The translations under genes and the position numbers were made by a program. A stretch of DNA of 64,000 nt from Sphaerisporangium rhizosphaerae. GTDB taxonomy: Bacteria; Actinomycetota; Actinomycetes; Streptosporangiales; Streptosporangiaceae. Below the pieces are notes generated by a model that was not told the DNA's origin, searched no databases, and worked only from the letters and a program-made list of their open reading frames with translations. Location of the stretch: the NCBI RefSeq assembly GCF_042665155.1, contig NZ_JBHTCG010000026.1, forward strand, positions 1-64,000, read 5' to 3'. Below are positions 41,783 to 51,520 of this stretch, in pieces. Position 1 is the stretch's first letter. Every line of letters starts with the position of its first letter.

Positions 41783-41827
41783 ACGCCCCAGGGGGTTGAA
41801 CGGGGGAAGTGAGACCTCCTGGGGCGT
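41783..41827. repeat. Inverted repeat around the minisatellite's first unit
   Basis: ACGCCCCAGG (41783-41792) and CCTGGGGCGT (41818-41827) form a perfect 10-bp inverted repeat with 25 bases between, which include the first GGGGGAAGTG element. It may be a terminator or part of the repeat locus. Confidence 0.4.
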
Positions 41828-42030
41828 TGTTCACCGGGGAGACCCGGAGTGACACGGGGGAAGTGCCGGGGAGCCGGGCCGCACGGGGGGTGCGCCGGGG
41901 AGCCGGGAACGCGGGGGAAGTGCCGGAGAGTCGTCGCACGGGGGGTGCGCCGGGGAACCGGAGACACGGGGGTGGTGCCGGGGAGACCCGGAGAGCAGGG
42001 GGAGCTCGCAGTACACGGGGGAAGCGGGGG
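41800..42030. repeat. GC-rich minisatellite, about 28-bp units
   Basis: Units containing ACGGGGG followed by GTGCCGGGGAG recur at 41853, 41882, 41911, 41937, 41965, 41995 and 42013, spaced 18 to 30 bases. Repeats of GGGG/GGGGG occur throughout. There is no constant spacer, so this is not a CRISPR array. It lies between the small secreted protein gene and the acetyltransferase gene. Confidence 0.6.
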
Positions 42031-42039
42031 GAAACACAC

Positions 42040-42076
42040 AGCCCGCCCAGTGGCCGGGGAGGCTACCGGGCGGGCT
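42040..42076 (-). terminator. Terminator for the acetyltransferase gene
   Basis: AGCCCGCCC (42040-42048) and GGGCGGGCT (42068-42076) form a perfect 9-bp stem with a 19-base loop, 36 bases beyond the stop at 42112. Confidence 0.55.
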
Positions 42077-42111
42077 GCGCGTTCCATGGGTTCATCGAAG
42101 GGACGGGGAGC

Positions 42112-42756
42112 TCACGCGGCTTCCACGAGACCGAGTCTCGCGTGCATCCGTTCTCGAACCACCGGCCATTCACCGGCCAGGATGGAGTAGTACGCGGTAT
42201 CTCGGACCGTGTCGTCGGCGCCTCGGCTGTCCGCCCGCCGCACACCGTCCAGGTGTGCGCCGAGGGCCTCGATGGCGGCCCGGGAACGCAGATTGCGTAC
42301 GTCTGCCTTGAGGGTGATGCGGTGGACCTGCCAGGTCTCGAAGGCGAGCGAGAGCATCAGGTACTTGCTCTCCCGGTTCACGCTGGTGCCCTGGGCCGAT
42401 GCGGCCAGCCAGGTGTAACCGATGTCCGCCACGGACGGGACCTCGCCCACCACGCCCCGCGTGCCGGGAGGCCAGGGCAGGGGTCCCTGCCAGTACTCCA
42501 GGTGCATGAGACGGGTGGCACCGACGACTCTGTCGGTGTGCAGCCACCGGATGGCGAAGGGCATGGTGCGGCCCTCCGCCTGCTCAGCCTGAGCGGCCTC
42601 GACGTACGAGGTCATCTCTTCCCGACTGGCGGGAACCCGAGTGAAGGCGTAGGTGGAACGGTCTTCACTCGCCGCAGCGACCAGGTCGTCGACCACCGCG
42701 AGGCTGAGTGGTTCCAGGCGCACGGAGCGCCCGGACAGGGTGACAAAAGCGGGCAT
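42112..42756 (-). CDS. GNAT-family N-acetyltransferase (RimJ-type)
   Basis: The 214-aa protein resembles the RimJ/RimL subfamily of N-acetyltransferases: TLSGRSVRLEPLSLAVVDDL at the start, VVGATRLMHLEYW, ADIGYTWLAASAQGTSVNRE, KYLMLSLAFETWQVHRITLK and NLRSRAAIEALGAHLDGVRR. The target could be a protein N-terminus or a small amine. The ATG at 42756 is chosen as the conserved start; the long frame upstream has no homology. The ribosome site is weak. It ends before a hairpin. Confidence 0.85.
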   Translation of the reverse strand: MPAFVTLSGRSVRLEPLSLAVVDDLVAAASEDRSTYAFTRVPASREEMTSYVEAAQAEQAEGRTMPFAIRWLHTDRVVGATRLMHLEYWQGPLPWPPGTRGVVGEVPSVADIGYTWLAASAQGTSVNRESKYLMLSLAFETWQVHRITLKADVRNLRSRAAIEALGAHLDGVRRADSRGADDTVRDTAYYSILAGEWPVVRERMHARLGLVEAA

Positions 42757-42919
42757 GAGCACATGATGAGGGCTCCATTGCAGACTCTGCGCCAAATCGG
42801 ATGGAACTTCTAGGTGAGCGTCCAGGAAAGCGGTGATCATGAGGGTAAAGGCGCAGGTCAGAGCCATGATCACCGCACTGTTCCGGTGCTGGCCGACGGT
42901 AAAGGTTCGGTAATGCCGA

Positions 42920-44194
42920 TCAGGGTGCCGCCGGTGCCAGCGAGGCGGGCGGCCAGGCCGCCGGACACCCCCTCGGAGTGAGCGCCGCGAGGGCGCCGTC
43001 AAGGTGCGAAAGGGCGGCCGCCACCCACGGCAGTTCGAGCGGTTCCGGGCTGTCGAGCGCGGCCAGCCGCCGCTCCTCGTCCTCGCCGTACAGCAGGCTC
43101 GTGGCGACTCGGACGCTCAGGTCGGCGGGCCGGTCGCCGAAGGCGGAGCCGGGCAGGACGCCCACGCCGTGCCGTTCGAGCAGGACGGTGGCCAGCTCGC
43201 CTGAGGTGCCGGACCGTCCGAGCGGAGTGAGGTCGGGATACAGGTAGAAGCCGCCCTGGGGCTCGGCCACGATGGCGCCCGCCCGCGTGAAGCGGCCGGC
43301 CACCGCGCGGGCCACGATGCCGTGCAGCCTCCTGCTCGCGGCCACCCGCTCGACCAGCTCCGGCGGTTCGGTGTAGGCGTAGGCCGCGGCGTGCTGCACC
43401 GGGGCGGCCGGGCTGGACCAGATCTCCGAGGCCACGGCGAGCATCGCCTCCCGGAGCGGCCACGAGGGCAGCCGCGCCACGCCGATGCGCCACCCGCCGA
43501 GGGCGAGGCTCTTGCTCAGCCCGCTGGTGACCACGGTGCGCTCGGGCGCGACGTCCGCCGGGCTGAGGAACTCGGCATCGGGATCGTGGACGAGGTCGCG
43601 GTAGATCTCGTCGGAGATGATCGTCAGGTCCAGCTCGCGGGCGACCTGGGCCAGGCGCCGCACGGTCCGCGGGGTCGCGAGCCTGCCGGTCGGGTTGTCG
43701 GGCAGCGTCACCAGCACCGAGCCGACCGTGCGTCCCCGGGCGCGCGCGCGTGAGACCGCCGCGGCCACCTGCTCGGGATCGGGCGTCCCCCCCTCGCCGG
43801 AGGGCGCCGGCACCATGATCGGCTGCACGCCGGCCAGACCGGTCTGGGCCGCGTAGCTCACCCAGCTCGGCATCGGCAGCACGATGTCGCCGCCGATCGC
43901 CAGCAGCAGGGCGTACAGCAGCGGCTTGCTGCCCGGGCCGCAGACCACCAGGTCGGGATCGGTGGGCAGCCCGCGGCGCTCCCAGTAGCCGGCCGCGGCC
44001 TCGCGCAGGGCCGCCGCGCCGGCGACCGGCCCGTAACCGTTCTCCCGCGAGGCCGCCTCGAGGCGCTCGCGCAGTGCCGGGTGGACGGGGAGGCCCGCCT
44101 CGCCGAAGGCCAGGTTGAGAACCCGTTCTCCGGCGCGGCGTCTTCGGGCGATGTCCTCATTAGCTGCCAGGGTTGCTGAAAGGGTGACATTCAT
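42920..44194 (-). CDS. PLP-dependent aminotransferase (class I/II)
   Basis: The 424-aa fold type I enzyme has the active-site lysine in SGLSKSLALGGWRIGVARL and the arginine that follows. VCGPGSKPLLYALLLAIGGD and DNPTGRLATPRTVRRL are PLP-binding parts. The C-terminal half ends with DLSVRVATSLLYGEDEERRL. It resembles aspartate/aromatic aminotransferases; substrate unassigned. ATG at 44194 has AGGAGG eight bases upstream; the ATG at 44200 is too close to it. Divergent from a LysR regulator, its probable controller. Confidence 0.9.
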   Translation of the reverse strand: MNVTLSATLAANEDIARRRRAGERVLNLAFGEAGLPVHPALRERLEAASRENGYGPVAGAAALREAAAGYWERRGLPTDPDLVVCGPGSKPLLYALLLAIGGDIVLPMPSWVSYAAQTGLAGVQPIMVPAPSGEGGTPDPEQVAAAVSRARARGRTVGSVLVTLPDNPTGRLATPRTVRRLAQVARELDLTIISDEIYRDLVHDPDAEFLSPADVAPERTVVTSGLSKSLALGGWRIGVARLPSWPLREAMLAVASEIWSSPAAPVQHAAAYAYTEPPELVERVAASRRLHGIVARAVAGRFTRAGAIVAEPQGGFYLYPDLTPLGRSGTSGELATVLLERHGVGVLPGSAFGDRPADLSVRVATSLLYGEDEERRLAALDSPEPLELPWVAAALSHLDGALAALTPRGCPAAWPPASLAPAAP

Positions 44195-44228
44195 CGTCAT
44201 AACCTCCTGGTGTCTGGGGACCTGCCCA

Positions 44229-44258
44229 GCTTGAACGGGTACACCCATCGGCACAAGC
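44229..44258. promoter_or_regulatory. Inverted repeat in the aminotransferase/LysR gap
   Basis: GCTTG (44229-44233) and CAAGC (44254-44258) form an inverted repeat 20 bases apart between the divergent starts, a weak LysR-type candidate. Confidence 0.3.
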
Positions 44259-44291
44259 GAGGCTTTTCGGTGGTGAGCACAAGGAGAACCG

Positions 44292-45233
44292 ATGCTCGAC
44301 TTACGGCGGCTGTCCCTGCTCCGCGAGTTCGCGCGCAGGGGCAGCATCGCCGCCACGGCGGCGGCGCTCGGCTACAGCGCCTCGGCGGTGTCGCAGCAGC
44401 TCGCGACCCTGGAACGCGAGTCGGGTTCGGCGCTGTTGGACCGCACATCCCGCAGCGCCGAACTCACGGAGGCCGGGTACCGGCTCGTCGAGCACGCCGA
44501 ACGCATCCTCGCCATGGTGGAGACCGCCGAGTCCGACCTGTCGGCCCATGCCGCCACGCCCTCGGGGCGCGTTGTCGTGACCGCCTTCCCCACGGCGGCC
44601 GTCGCCTTCGCCCCGGTCCTCGTGCGGTCGCTGCGCCGGCACACCGCACTGTCGCTGCGGCTGCGCCAGGGCCGGTCCGGCCGCGGCATCAGGGAGGTCG
44701 AGGCGGGAGAGGCGGACATCGCGCTCGTGGACGACTGGTACGGCGGCATGCGTTCGCGCGGCACCGACACCTTGCGCGTGCTGCCGCTGCTGCACGACCC
44801 CATCGTGCTCGTCGTGCCCCGCCGGCACCGGATGGCCGACCCGTCGGTCCCGGTCGACATGCTGACCCTGCGCGACGAGCCGTGGATGGCCACCCCCGAC
44901 GGAGAACCGTCGCGGATGGCGGTGGACCGCCTGCTGTCGGACGTCGGAGGCGCCCTGCCGGTGCCGTGGGAGTTCGAAGGGCTCGGCACCATCCTCAGCC
45001 TGGTCGCCAAGGGCATCGGCATCGCCGCGGTGCCGGCGCTGGCCCTGGCCGCCGGGGTGCGGGGCGTCGCGGTGCGCGAGATACCCGGCAACCCGGTCAC
45101 CCGGGAGGTGCGGGCCGTCGTCAGGACGGCGAGCGTCAACCGTCCGTCGGTCGCCGCGACGCTGCGAGCCCTGCACGTGGCGGCCCGCTACCTCGCCGCC
45201 GACCTCGCGCCCGTCCGGTCCTCCACCGACTAG
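44292..45233 (+). CDS. LysR-family transcriptional regulator
   Basis: The 313-aa protein starts MLDLRRLSLLREFARRGSIA and contains the winged helix AALGYSASAVSQQLATLERE with SGSALLDRTSRSAELTEAGY (typical LysR HTH). The C-terminal co-inducer domain spans about 90-300 (LRLRQGRSGRGIREVEAGEA, KGIGIAAVPALALAAGV). GGAG is placed well before the ATG at 44292. Divergent from the aminotransferase, it likely controls it and itself. Confidence 0.92.
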   Translation: MLDLRRLSLLREFARRGSIAATAAALGYSASAVSQQLATLERESGSALLDRTSRSAELTEAGYRLVEHAERILAMVETAESDLSAHAATPSGRVVVTAFPTAAVAFAPVLVRSLRRHTALSLRLRQGRSGRGIREVEAGEADIALVDDWYGGMRSRGTDTLRVLPLLHDPIVLVVPRRHRMADPSVPVDMLTLRDEPWMATPDGEPSRMAVDRLLSDVGGALPVPWEFEGLGTILSLVAKGIGIAAVPALALAAGVRGVAVREIPGNPVTREVRAVVRTASVNRPSVAATLRALHVAARYLAADLAPVRSSTD

Positions 45234-45325
45234 CGGGGCGCGGCCGCCGTGGCGGTGCGGGACCGGGCGGGGCGAGGACGGCGGGGCGGGCGGGGCCGGA
45301 AGCCGGGCCGCCGCCGCGCCTCAGG

Positions 45326-45712
45326 TCAGCAGTCGACCAGGTCGGGCCGCTGGTTGAGGATCTGCGCACGGGCGGTGACGAACTGCGCGTGCGCCTTCTC
45401 GGCCGCGGGGTCGAAGACCGCGACGCGGTGGCAGTTCTGGAAGGCGAGCCGCACCCCGAAGTGCCGTTCGAGCGCGCCGCGCATCGCGTCGCTCGCCAAG
45501 CAGCGCAGCAGCTGGCCCCGCGCCGCCTCGTCCGGCGGCGGCGTGAGGTTGTCGGCGAACTCGGCGCCGCTCTGCTCGCGTTCCCGGACCAGCCCGGTGA
45601 TCAGGGACCAGGCGTAGGGGAGCGAGTCGCGGACGCAGGCGAGGAACGCCTCGTCGTCGACGTCGCCCGCGCGGGCCTGGTCGACGAGCTCGTTCGGAAC
45701 GGTCAGCGACAT
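45326..45712 (-). CDS. SCO5389-family protein
   Basis: The 128-aa protein resembles the SCO5389 family: MSLTVPNELVDQARAGDVDD, AFLACVRDSLPYAWSLITGL, RGQLLRCLASDAMRGALERH and FGVRLAFQNCHRVAVFDPAA. Its function is unknown; this family is conserved in streptomycetes and relatives. AGGAGA precedes the ATG at 45712. The CooC-like ATPase gene is immediately upstream on the same strand (201 bases away), so the two may form a unit, and family members in other genomes are seen near ATP-binding proteins (from memory, to be checked). Confidence 0.75.
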   Translation of the reverse strand: MSLTVPNELVDQARAGDVDDEAFLACVRDSLPYAWSLITGLVREREQSGAEFADNLTPPPDEAARGQLLRCLASDAMRGALERHFGVRLAFQNCHRVAVFDPAAEKAHAQFVTARAQILNQRPDLVDC

Positions 45713-45913
45713 GCGGGTTCTCCTCTCGAGATGGGCGGGTCCGACGTCAGGCGTCAGGTCGGACCGGCTCCAGGTGGCGGTGGGGGGACGGTCACATGGG
45801 CGGCGCGTGCCGCCGCGGGGGTCGTCCGGCGTCGTCCGGCGTTCCGGCATCGCGGCCTCACAGCCTCGTGCAGGCTCGTGCGGCGCCGTCCGGTGTCATC
45901 CGGGTCGTTCGCG

Positions 45914-46870
45914 TCATCCGGCGGGGACGGTGGGGCGCTCGCCGAAGACGAAGCCGTGGTCGATCTGCTTGCGCAGGTCTTCCCCGGTGGCGCGGTTCGC
46001 CCAGGCTTCGGCGTTGCGGACATGGAAGTCGATGGTCTGCCGGCCGAACCTCTCCCAGTCCTTCTCCTGCGCCTGTACGCGCGCGAGGAGCGTCACGAGG
46101 GCCTGCCGGTTGGCCGGCTCCAGGTCCTCCAGGGTGAACGCGCGGCCCTGCTCCATGGCGCGGACGGCCGGCGAGTGCTCCAGGCACACCAATAGGTCCT
46201 CGCCCACCTGCTCCTGGAGGAAGGCGACGTCGGCCGCGGAGTGGACCTTGTTGCCGACCACCGCGATGGGCACGTCGAAGTCGCGGGCGTGGTCGCGGTA
46301 CTGGCGGTAGACGCTGACGCCCTGCCGGGTGGGCTCGGCGACCAGGAAGGTCATGTCGAACCGGGTGAACATGCCCGAGGCGAAGGAGTCGCCGCCGGCG
46401 GTCATGTCGACGATGACGTATTCGTCGCGGCCGTCGACCAGATGGTTGAGGAACAGCTCGACCGCGCCGACCTTGGAGTGGTAGCAGGCGACGCCGAGGT
46501 CGTCCTCGCTGAAAGGGCCGGTGACCATGAGGCCGAACCCCTGGACGGCGGTGGTGAACCGGTCGGCGAAGAAGGGGTCGTCGAGACCGACCAGGCGCGA
46601 CCCGCGGCCGGGCGGAGTCGTCTTGACCATGGAGCCGGCGGAGGCGATCAGCGGATTCTCGCCGCGCAGGTACTCCTTGATCTCGCCGATGTGGGCGCCC
46701 AGCGGCTCGGGCAGCGCGGCCGGGTCCAGGCCCAGGACCAGGCCGAGGTGCTGGTTGATGTCGGCGTCGATGGCGACCACGGGGCCGCCCTGGCGTGCGA
46801 CGTAGCGGGCGAAGAGCGACGACAGCGTGGTCTTGCCGCTGCCGCCCTTGCCGACGAAGGCGACTCTCAT
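45914..46870 (-). CDS. CooC/ParA-like ATPase
   Basis: The 318-aa protein has a deviant Walker A GKGGSGKTTL (residues 7-17), AIDADINQHLGLVLGLDP (signature as in CooC and MinD-type ATPases), DMTAGGDSFASGMFTRFDMT (switch II) and VVGNKVHSAADVAFLQEQVG. CooC inserts nickel into CO dehydrogenase, but no CO dehydrogenase gene is here, and there is no CxC metal motif that I can see. It could be a metallochaperone or a cell-division-type ATPase. ATG at 46870; no good ribosome site, so possibly leaderless. A Fur-family-like box precedes it. Confidence 0.8.
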   Translation of the reverse strand: MRVAFVGKGGSGKTTLSSLFARYVARQGGPVVAIDADINQHLGLVLGLDPAALPEPLGAHIGEIKEYLRGENPLIASAGSMVKTTPPGRGSRLVGLDDPFFADRFTTAVQGFGLMVTGPFSEDDLGVACYHSKVGAVELFLNHLVDGRDEYVIVDMTAGGDSFASGMFTRFDMTFLVAEPTRQGVSVYRQYRDHARDFDVPIAVVGNKVHSAADVAFLQEQVGEDLLVCLEHSPAVRAMEQGRAFTLEDLEPANRQALVTLLARVQAQEKDWERFGRQTIDFHVRNAEAWANRATGEDLRKQIDHGFVFGERPTVPAG

Positions 46871-46877
46871 GCGGGAT

Positions 46878-46906
46878 ATCCAATCTGGTTATGAAAACCA
46901 TTGCAA
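46878..46906 (-). promoter_or_regulatory. Promoter and Fur-family-like box ahead of the CooC-like gene
   Basis: On the minus strand TTGCAA (46906-46901) could be a -35 with TTGGAT (46883-46878) as -10 at 17 bases. The plus-strand sequence TGAAAACCATTGCAA (46892-46906) matches 11 of 15 positions of a Zur-like TGAAAATCATTTTCA and also ends in the TTGCAA seen in nickel-responsive Nur sites. It overlaps the promoter, as a repressor site would. Confidence 0.4.
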
Positions 46907-47049
46907 GTACCGGCGGCCTCATCATGCCACGCCGCACCGGCTCTCCTCGTCGGCTTCCGGCTCCTCCGGCTCGTCTTTCACCTGCTCTTGCCCTGCTCGA
47001 GGCTTGTCCGAGGCCCGTCGGGCAGTCCTGGCCCGGGCCGGCGCGGCGG

Positions 47050-47185
47050 CCGTCCACAACCTGTGGGCGGCGGTCGGGCAAGCGTCCCTTGTCCCCGGCG
47101 GCCGGCCGGTGCGTTGTCCACAAGCGCGGTTGCTGTTCGCCCTTTCTGTCCGAGAAAAGCTGCGGGAAGACGTTCTCTGTCCACA
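47050..47185. other. Cluster of DnaA-box-like sequences
   Basis: CGTCCACAA (47051-47059), TTGTCCACA (47114-47122, exact consensus) and CTGTCCACA (47177-47185) occur within 135 bases of the 390-base gap between the CooC-like gene and the permease gene. They are spaced 63 bases apart, i.e. six helical turns, so on the same DNA face. No replication initiation gene is nearby. Confidence 0.5.
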
Positions 47186-47263
47186 GCCGGTGGATTCGGT
47201 GGGCTGAGGGCGGCGCGCGTTGAGTAGGGTTCCTGTCGTCCAAGCACTGAGAGGGTGATACGG

Positions 47264-49198
<1,935 letters not shown>

Positions 49199-49246
49199 CC
49201 CCCGGATCCACATCGGTCGCCTGTCGGGGAGCCGGTGGGTGGGGCC

Positions 49247-50980
49247 TCAGGGGCGGGGGGTTGGGGGGTGGTAGTACTTCAGCACGGCGTCGTGGGTGGG
49301 TTTGAGGCGGTCCCACTCGGTGCGGGTGGTCACCCAGTCGATGACGCTGATCCGGCCGCCAGAGATGATCACCCGCTGCAGCTCGTGGTACGGGACGCCC
49401 TTGACGGCCCATGAGTGGTAGCCGGGGCCGGTCCAGGTGCTCTCCCATTCCGCGACGACCACGCCCTTGGCGGGAGCGGAGCCCCTGCGCACGGCCAAGG
49501 TGACTCCGGGTGTGCCGCCGTCGGCCGGTGTCGGCTGCGTCGCCGATGCTCCCGGCGTGGTGGGTGTCCTCGGTGTCGCCGATGCTCCGGGCGTCGTGGG
49601 TGTTCTCGGTGTGGTCGGTGCTCCCGGCGTCGTGGGTGCTCCCGGTGTCGGCGATGTGGTGGAGGTGGAGGATCGTGCGAAGCTCGCCGGTGTCGCCGGG
49701 GTGGCGGGGAGCTTCTCCAGGCGGATCCTGCGGTACTTGCGCACCGACCTGGACAGGGACGTCTCGACCTCGGTGAGCAGGTCCAACGGGTCCCGCCCAC
49801 GGGCGTCGACGACCTCCACGCCCAGGTAGGCGGTGCCCGTCGGCGCCGCCCAGGTGTGCCGGCCGTCTTGTACGGACAGTCGCCAGCCGCGCGGGACGCC
49901 GGCCCTCCAGCCCGCGTCCGCGTCGTACCACTTCATCCGCAACCGGTCCGGGCTGGGCGACGCCGTCGCGGGGGCGGCCGCGCGGCTGGACAGCGTGCTC
50001 GACGTGGGAGCCTCCGTGGACGGCACGCCGTCCCGTCCGGCGGGCGTGGTGTCCGGCGGGCGCAGCATCGCCCACCCGCCGACGGCGCTCGCGATCACCA
50101 CGGCCGCCGCCACGCCGGCCAGCAGCTTGGTGTGGCCGGCCAGTCTCGGGGTGGTCGCGGCGGGCGTCGTCGCCGGTGAGCGGAGCGGCTCCAGCAGCGC
50201 CTTGGCCGCCGACGCGCTCATCCGCTTCGCCGGGTCCTTGGCCAGCAGGCCGGCGAGCACCGGGCGCAGTTCGACGGGCACCCGGGCCAGTTCGGCGTCC
50301 TGGGTGAGCAGCGAGGCGAGCGGCCCCATGGAGTTCTCGAACGGCGGGCGGCCGACGACGGTCGCGAACAGCGTGGCGCCCAGCGACCACAGGTCGCCCT
50401 CGGGGGCGGCGGGCGCGCCGTCGAGGCGCTCGGGCGCGACGAAACCGGGCGACCCTATGGTGCCGCTGCGCTGCGCGTACGGGTCGCCGAGCGAGGTGGC
50501 GATGCCGAAGTCGCTGAGCACCACCCGGCCGTCGTAGCCGATCAGGATGTTCGCCGGTTTCACGTCACGGTGGACGACGCCGGCGGCGTGCGCGAGCGAC
50601 AGGGCCGTGAGCACCTCGCTCGCGATCGTCGCGGCCCGGGGCACCGAGAGCGGCCCTTCGCTGCCGAGGACGCGGTCCAGGGAGCGGGACGGGACGAGCT
50701 CCATGATGATCCAGGGGTGCCCCTCCTCCTCGGCCACGTCGTAGACGCCCACGATGGTGCGGTGGTTGAGCCGCGCCGCCGTGCGGGCCTCGCGCGAGGT
50801 CCGGTGGAGCATCTGGAGCCGCTGGCGGGAGTCGAGCCTGGGCGGGACCAGGACCTCCTTGACGGCGACCGGCCGGTCGAGGAGCGTGTCGTGCCCCTCC
50901 CACACCATTCCCATGCCGCCCTGCCCGAGGGCTCGCACCAGCCGGTACCGCTTCACCACCAGTTGCCCAGGTGTTCCCAT
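49247..50980 (-). CDS. Membrane Ser/Thr protein kinase
   Basis: The 577-aa kinase (PknB-like) has the glycine loop GQGGMGMVWEG (19-29), Lys41 in VAVKE, catalytic HRDVKPAN (137-144), DFG (157-159) and APE (182-184). A single membrane helix at about 285-306 (TKLLAGVAAAVVIASAVGGW) separates it from an extracellular part with a 12-residue repeat of the type TPGASATPRTPT (about 495-535) and a C-terminal fold (SWAVKGVPYHELQRVIISGG). The extracellular domain may sense a ligand. ATG at 50980 follows AAGGGG. It is monocistronic. Confidence 0.92.
   Translation of the reverse strand: MGTPGQLVVKRYRLVRALGQGGMGMVWEGHDTLLDRPVAVKEVLVPPRLDSRQRLQMLHRTSREARTAARLNHRTIVGVYDVAEEEGHPWIIMELVPSRSLDRVLGSEGPLSVPRAATIASEVLTALSLAHAAGVVHRDVKPANILIGYDGRVVLSDFGIATSLGDPYAQRSGTIGSPGFVAPERLDGAPAAPEGDLWSLGATLFATVVGRPPFENSMGPLASLLTQDAELARVPVELRPVLAGLLAKDPAKRMSASAAKALLEPLRSPATTPAATTPRLAGHTKLLAGVAAAVVIASAVGGWAMLRPPDTTPAGRDGVPSTEAPTSSTLSSRAAAPATASPSPDRLRMKWYDADAGWRAGVPRGWRLSVQDGRHTWAAPTGTAYLGVEVVDARGRDPLDLLTEVETSLSRSVRKYRRIRLEKLPATPATPASFARSSTSTTSPTPGAPTTPGAPTTPRTPTTPGASATPRTPTTPGASATQPTPADGGTPGVTLAVRRGSAPAKGVVVAEWESTWTGPGYHSWAVKGVPYHELQRVIISGGRISVIDWVTTRTEWDRLKPTHDAVLKYYHPPTPRP
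49542..49650. repeat. 36-bp in-frame repeats encoding the kinase's extracellular linker
   Basis: Three near-identical 36-bp units (starts 49542, 49578, 49614) beginning GCCGATGCTCC or GGTGCTCC code for 12-residue Thr/Pro-rich units. Simple replication slippage explains the variable length of such linkers. Confidence 0.6.
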
Positions 50981-51112
50981 CCAAAATGCCCCTTCGCGGG
51001 CGATAGAGCGAGAAGTCAGCAGACGGGAAGTCTTCCACAGTTGCCGCCACCACCGCGCTCCAACAACGCCGTCCCGCATGAAGGACGCCGCCCTGCTCGG
51101 TCCACGACGCTT

Positions 51113-51520
51113 TCAGAGGGGTGGGGCGGTGAGGGGTGGGAGGGAGCCGGTGGCGATGTGGGCGAGGGTGATCTCGGTGAGCGTCTCGTTCTCGAAGGTG
51201 CGCAGCGCGGACCACACCTCGGCGAGCGGCCCCGCGACCCCGGGGAACCGCTCGCTGTGGGAGGGCACCCCCTCGACGACGAGGATGACGTCGGCCAGCG
51301 TGATCTCGGTGGCCGGCCGGGCGAGCCAGTACCCGCCCTCGGGACCCCGCTGGCTCTCGATGAGCCCCGCGCGCCGCAACTGGAGCAGGATGTTGTCCAG
51401 GAACCTGCGGGGGATGTCCTGGGAGCTCGCGATCCGTTCGGCCGGCACCGGGCCGGGAGGAGCGGCCGCGAGCTCTGCGGCGGCGCGGAGGGCGTACTGC
51501 GTCCTGGCGGAGATCCGCAT
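51113..51520 (-). CDS. Rrf2-family regulator lacking iron-sulfur cysteines
   Basis: The 135-aa winged-helix protein starts MRISARTQYALRAAAELAAA and contains IPRRFLDNILLQLRRAGLIE (recognition region) and GGYWLARPATEITLADVILV (20 residues, wing). The three-cysteine cluster that holds Fe-S in IscR and NsrR is absent, as in CymR and other sulfur-responsive members. The ATG at 51520 overlaps the TGA of the permease gene by one base (TGATG), so it is translated with the ABC transporter and probably controls it. Confidence 0.88.
   Translation of the reverse strand: MRISARTQYALRAAAELAAAPPGPVPAERIASSQDIPRRFLDNILLQLRRAGLIESQRGPEGGYWLARPATEITLADVILVVEGVPSHSERFPGVAGPLAEVWSALRTFENETLTEITLAHIATGSLPPLTAPPL

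Noticed and set aside
41800..42030. Possible CRISPR array
   Set aside because: Units of variable length, no constant repeat with unique spacers, and no cas genes.
45914..46870. CO dehydrogenase operon member CooC proper
   Set aside because: No CODH catalytic subunit, CooT or CooJ in the window; the gene is called only CooC-like.
47050..47185. Chromosomal replication origin
   Set aside because: Only three boxes, no AT-rich unwinding element, and no dnaA, dnaN or recF neighbours.
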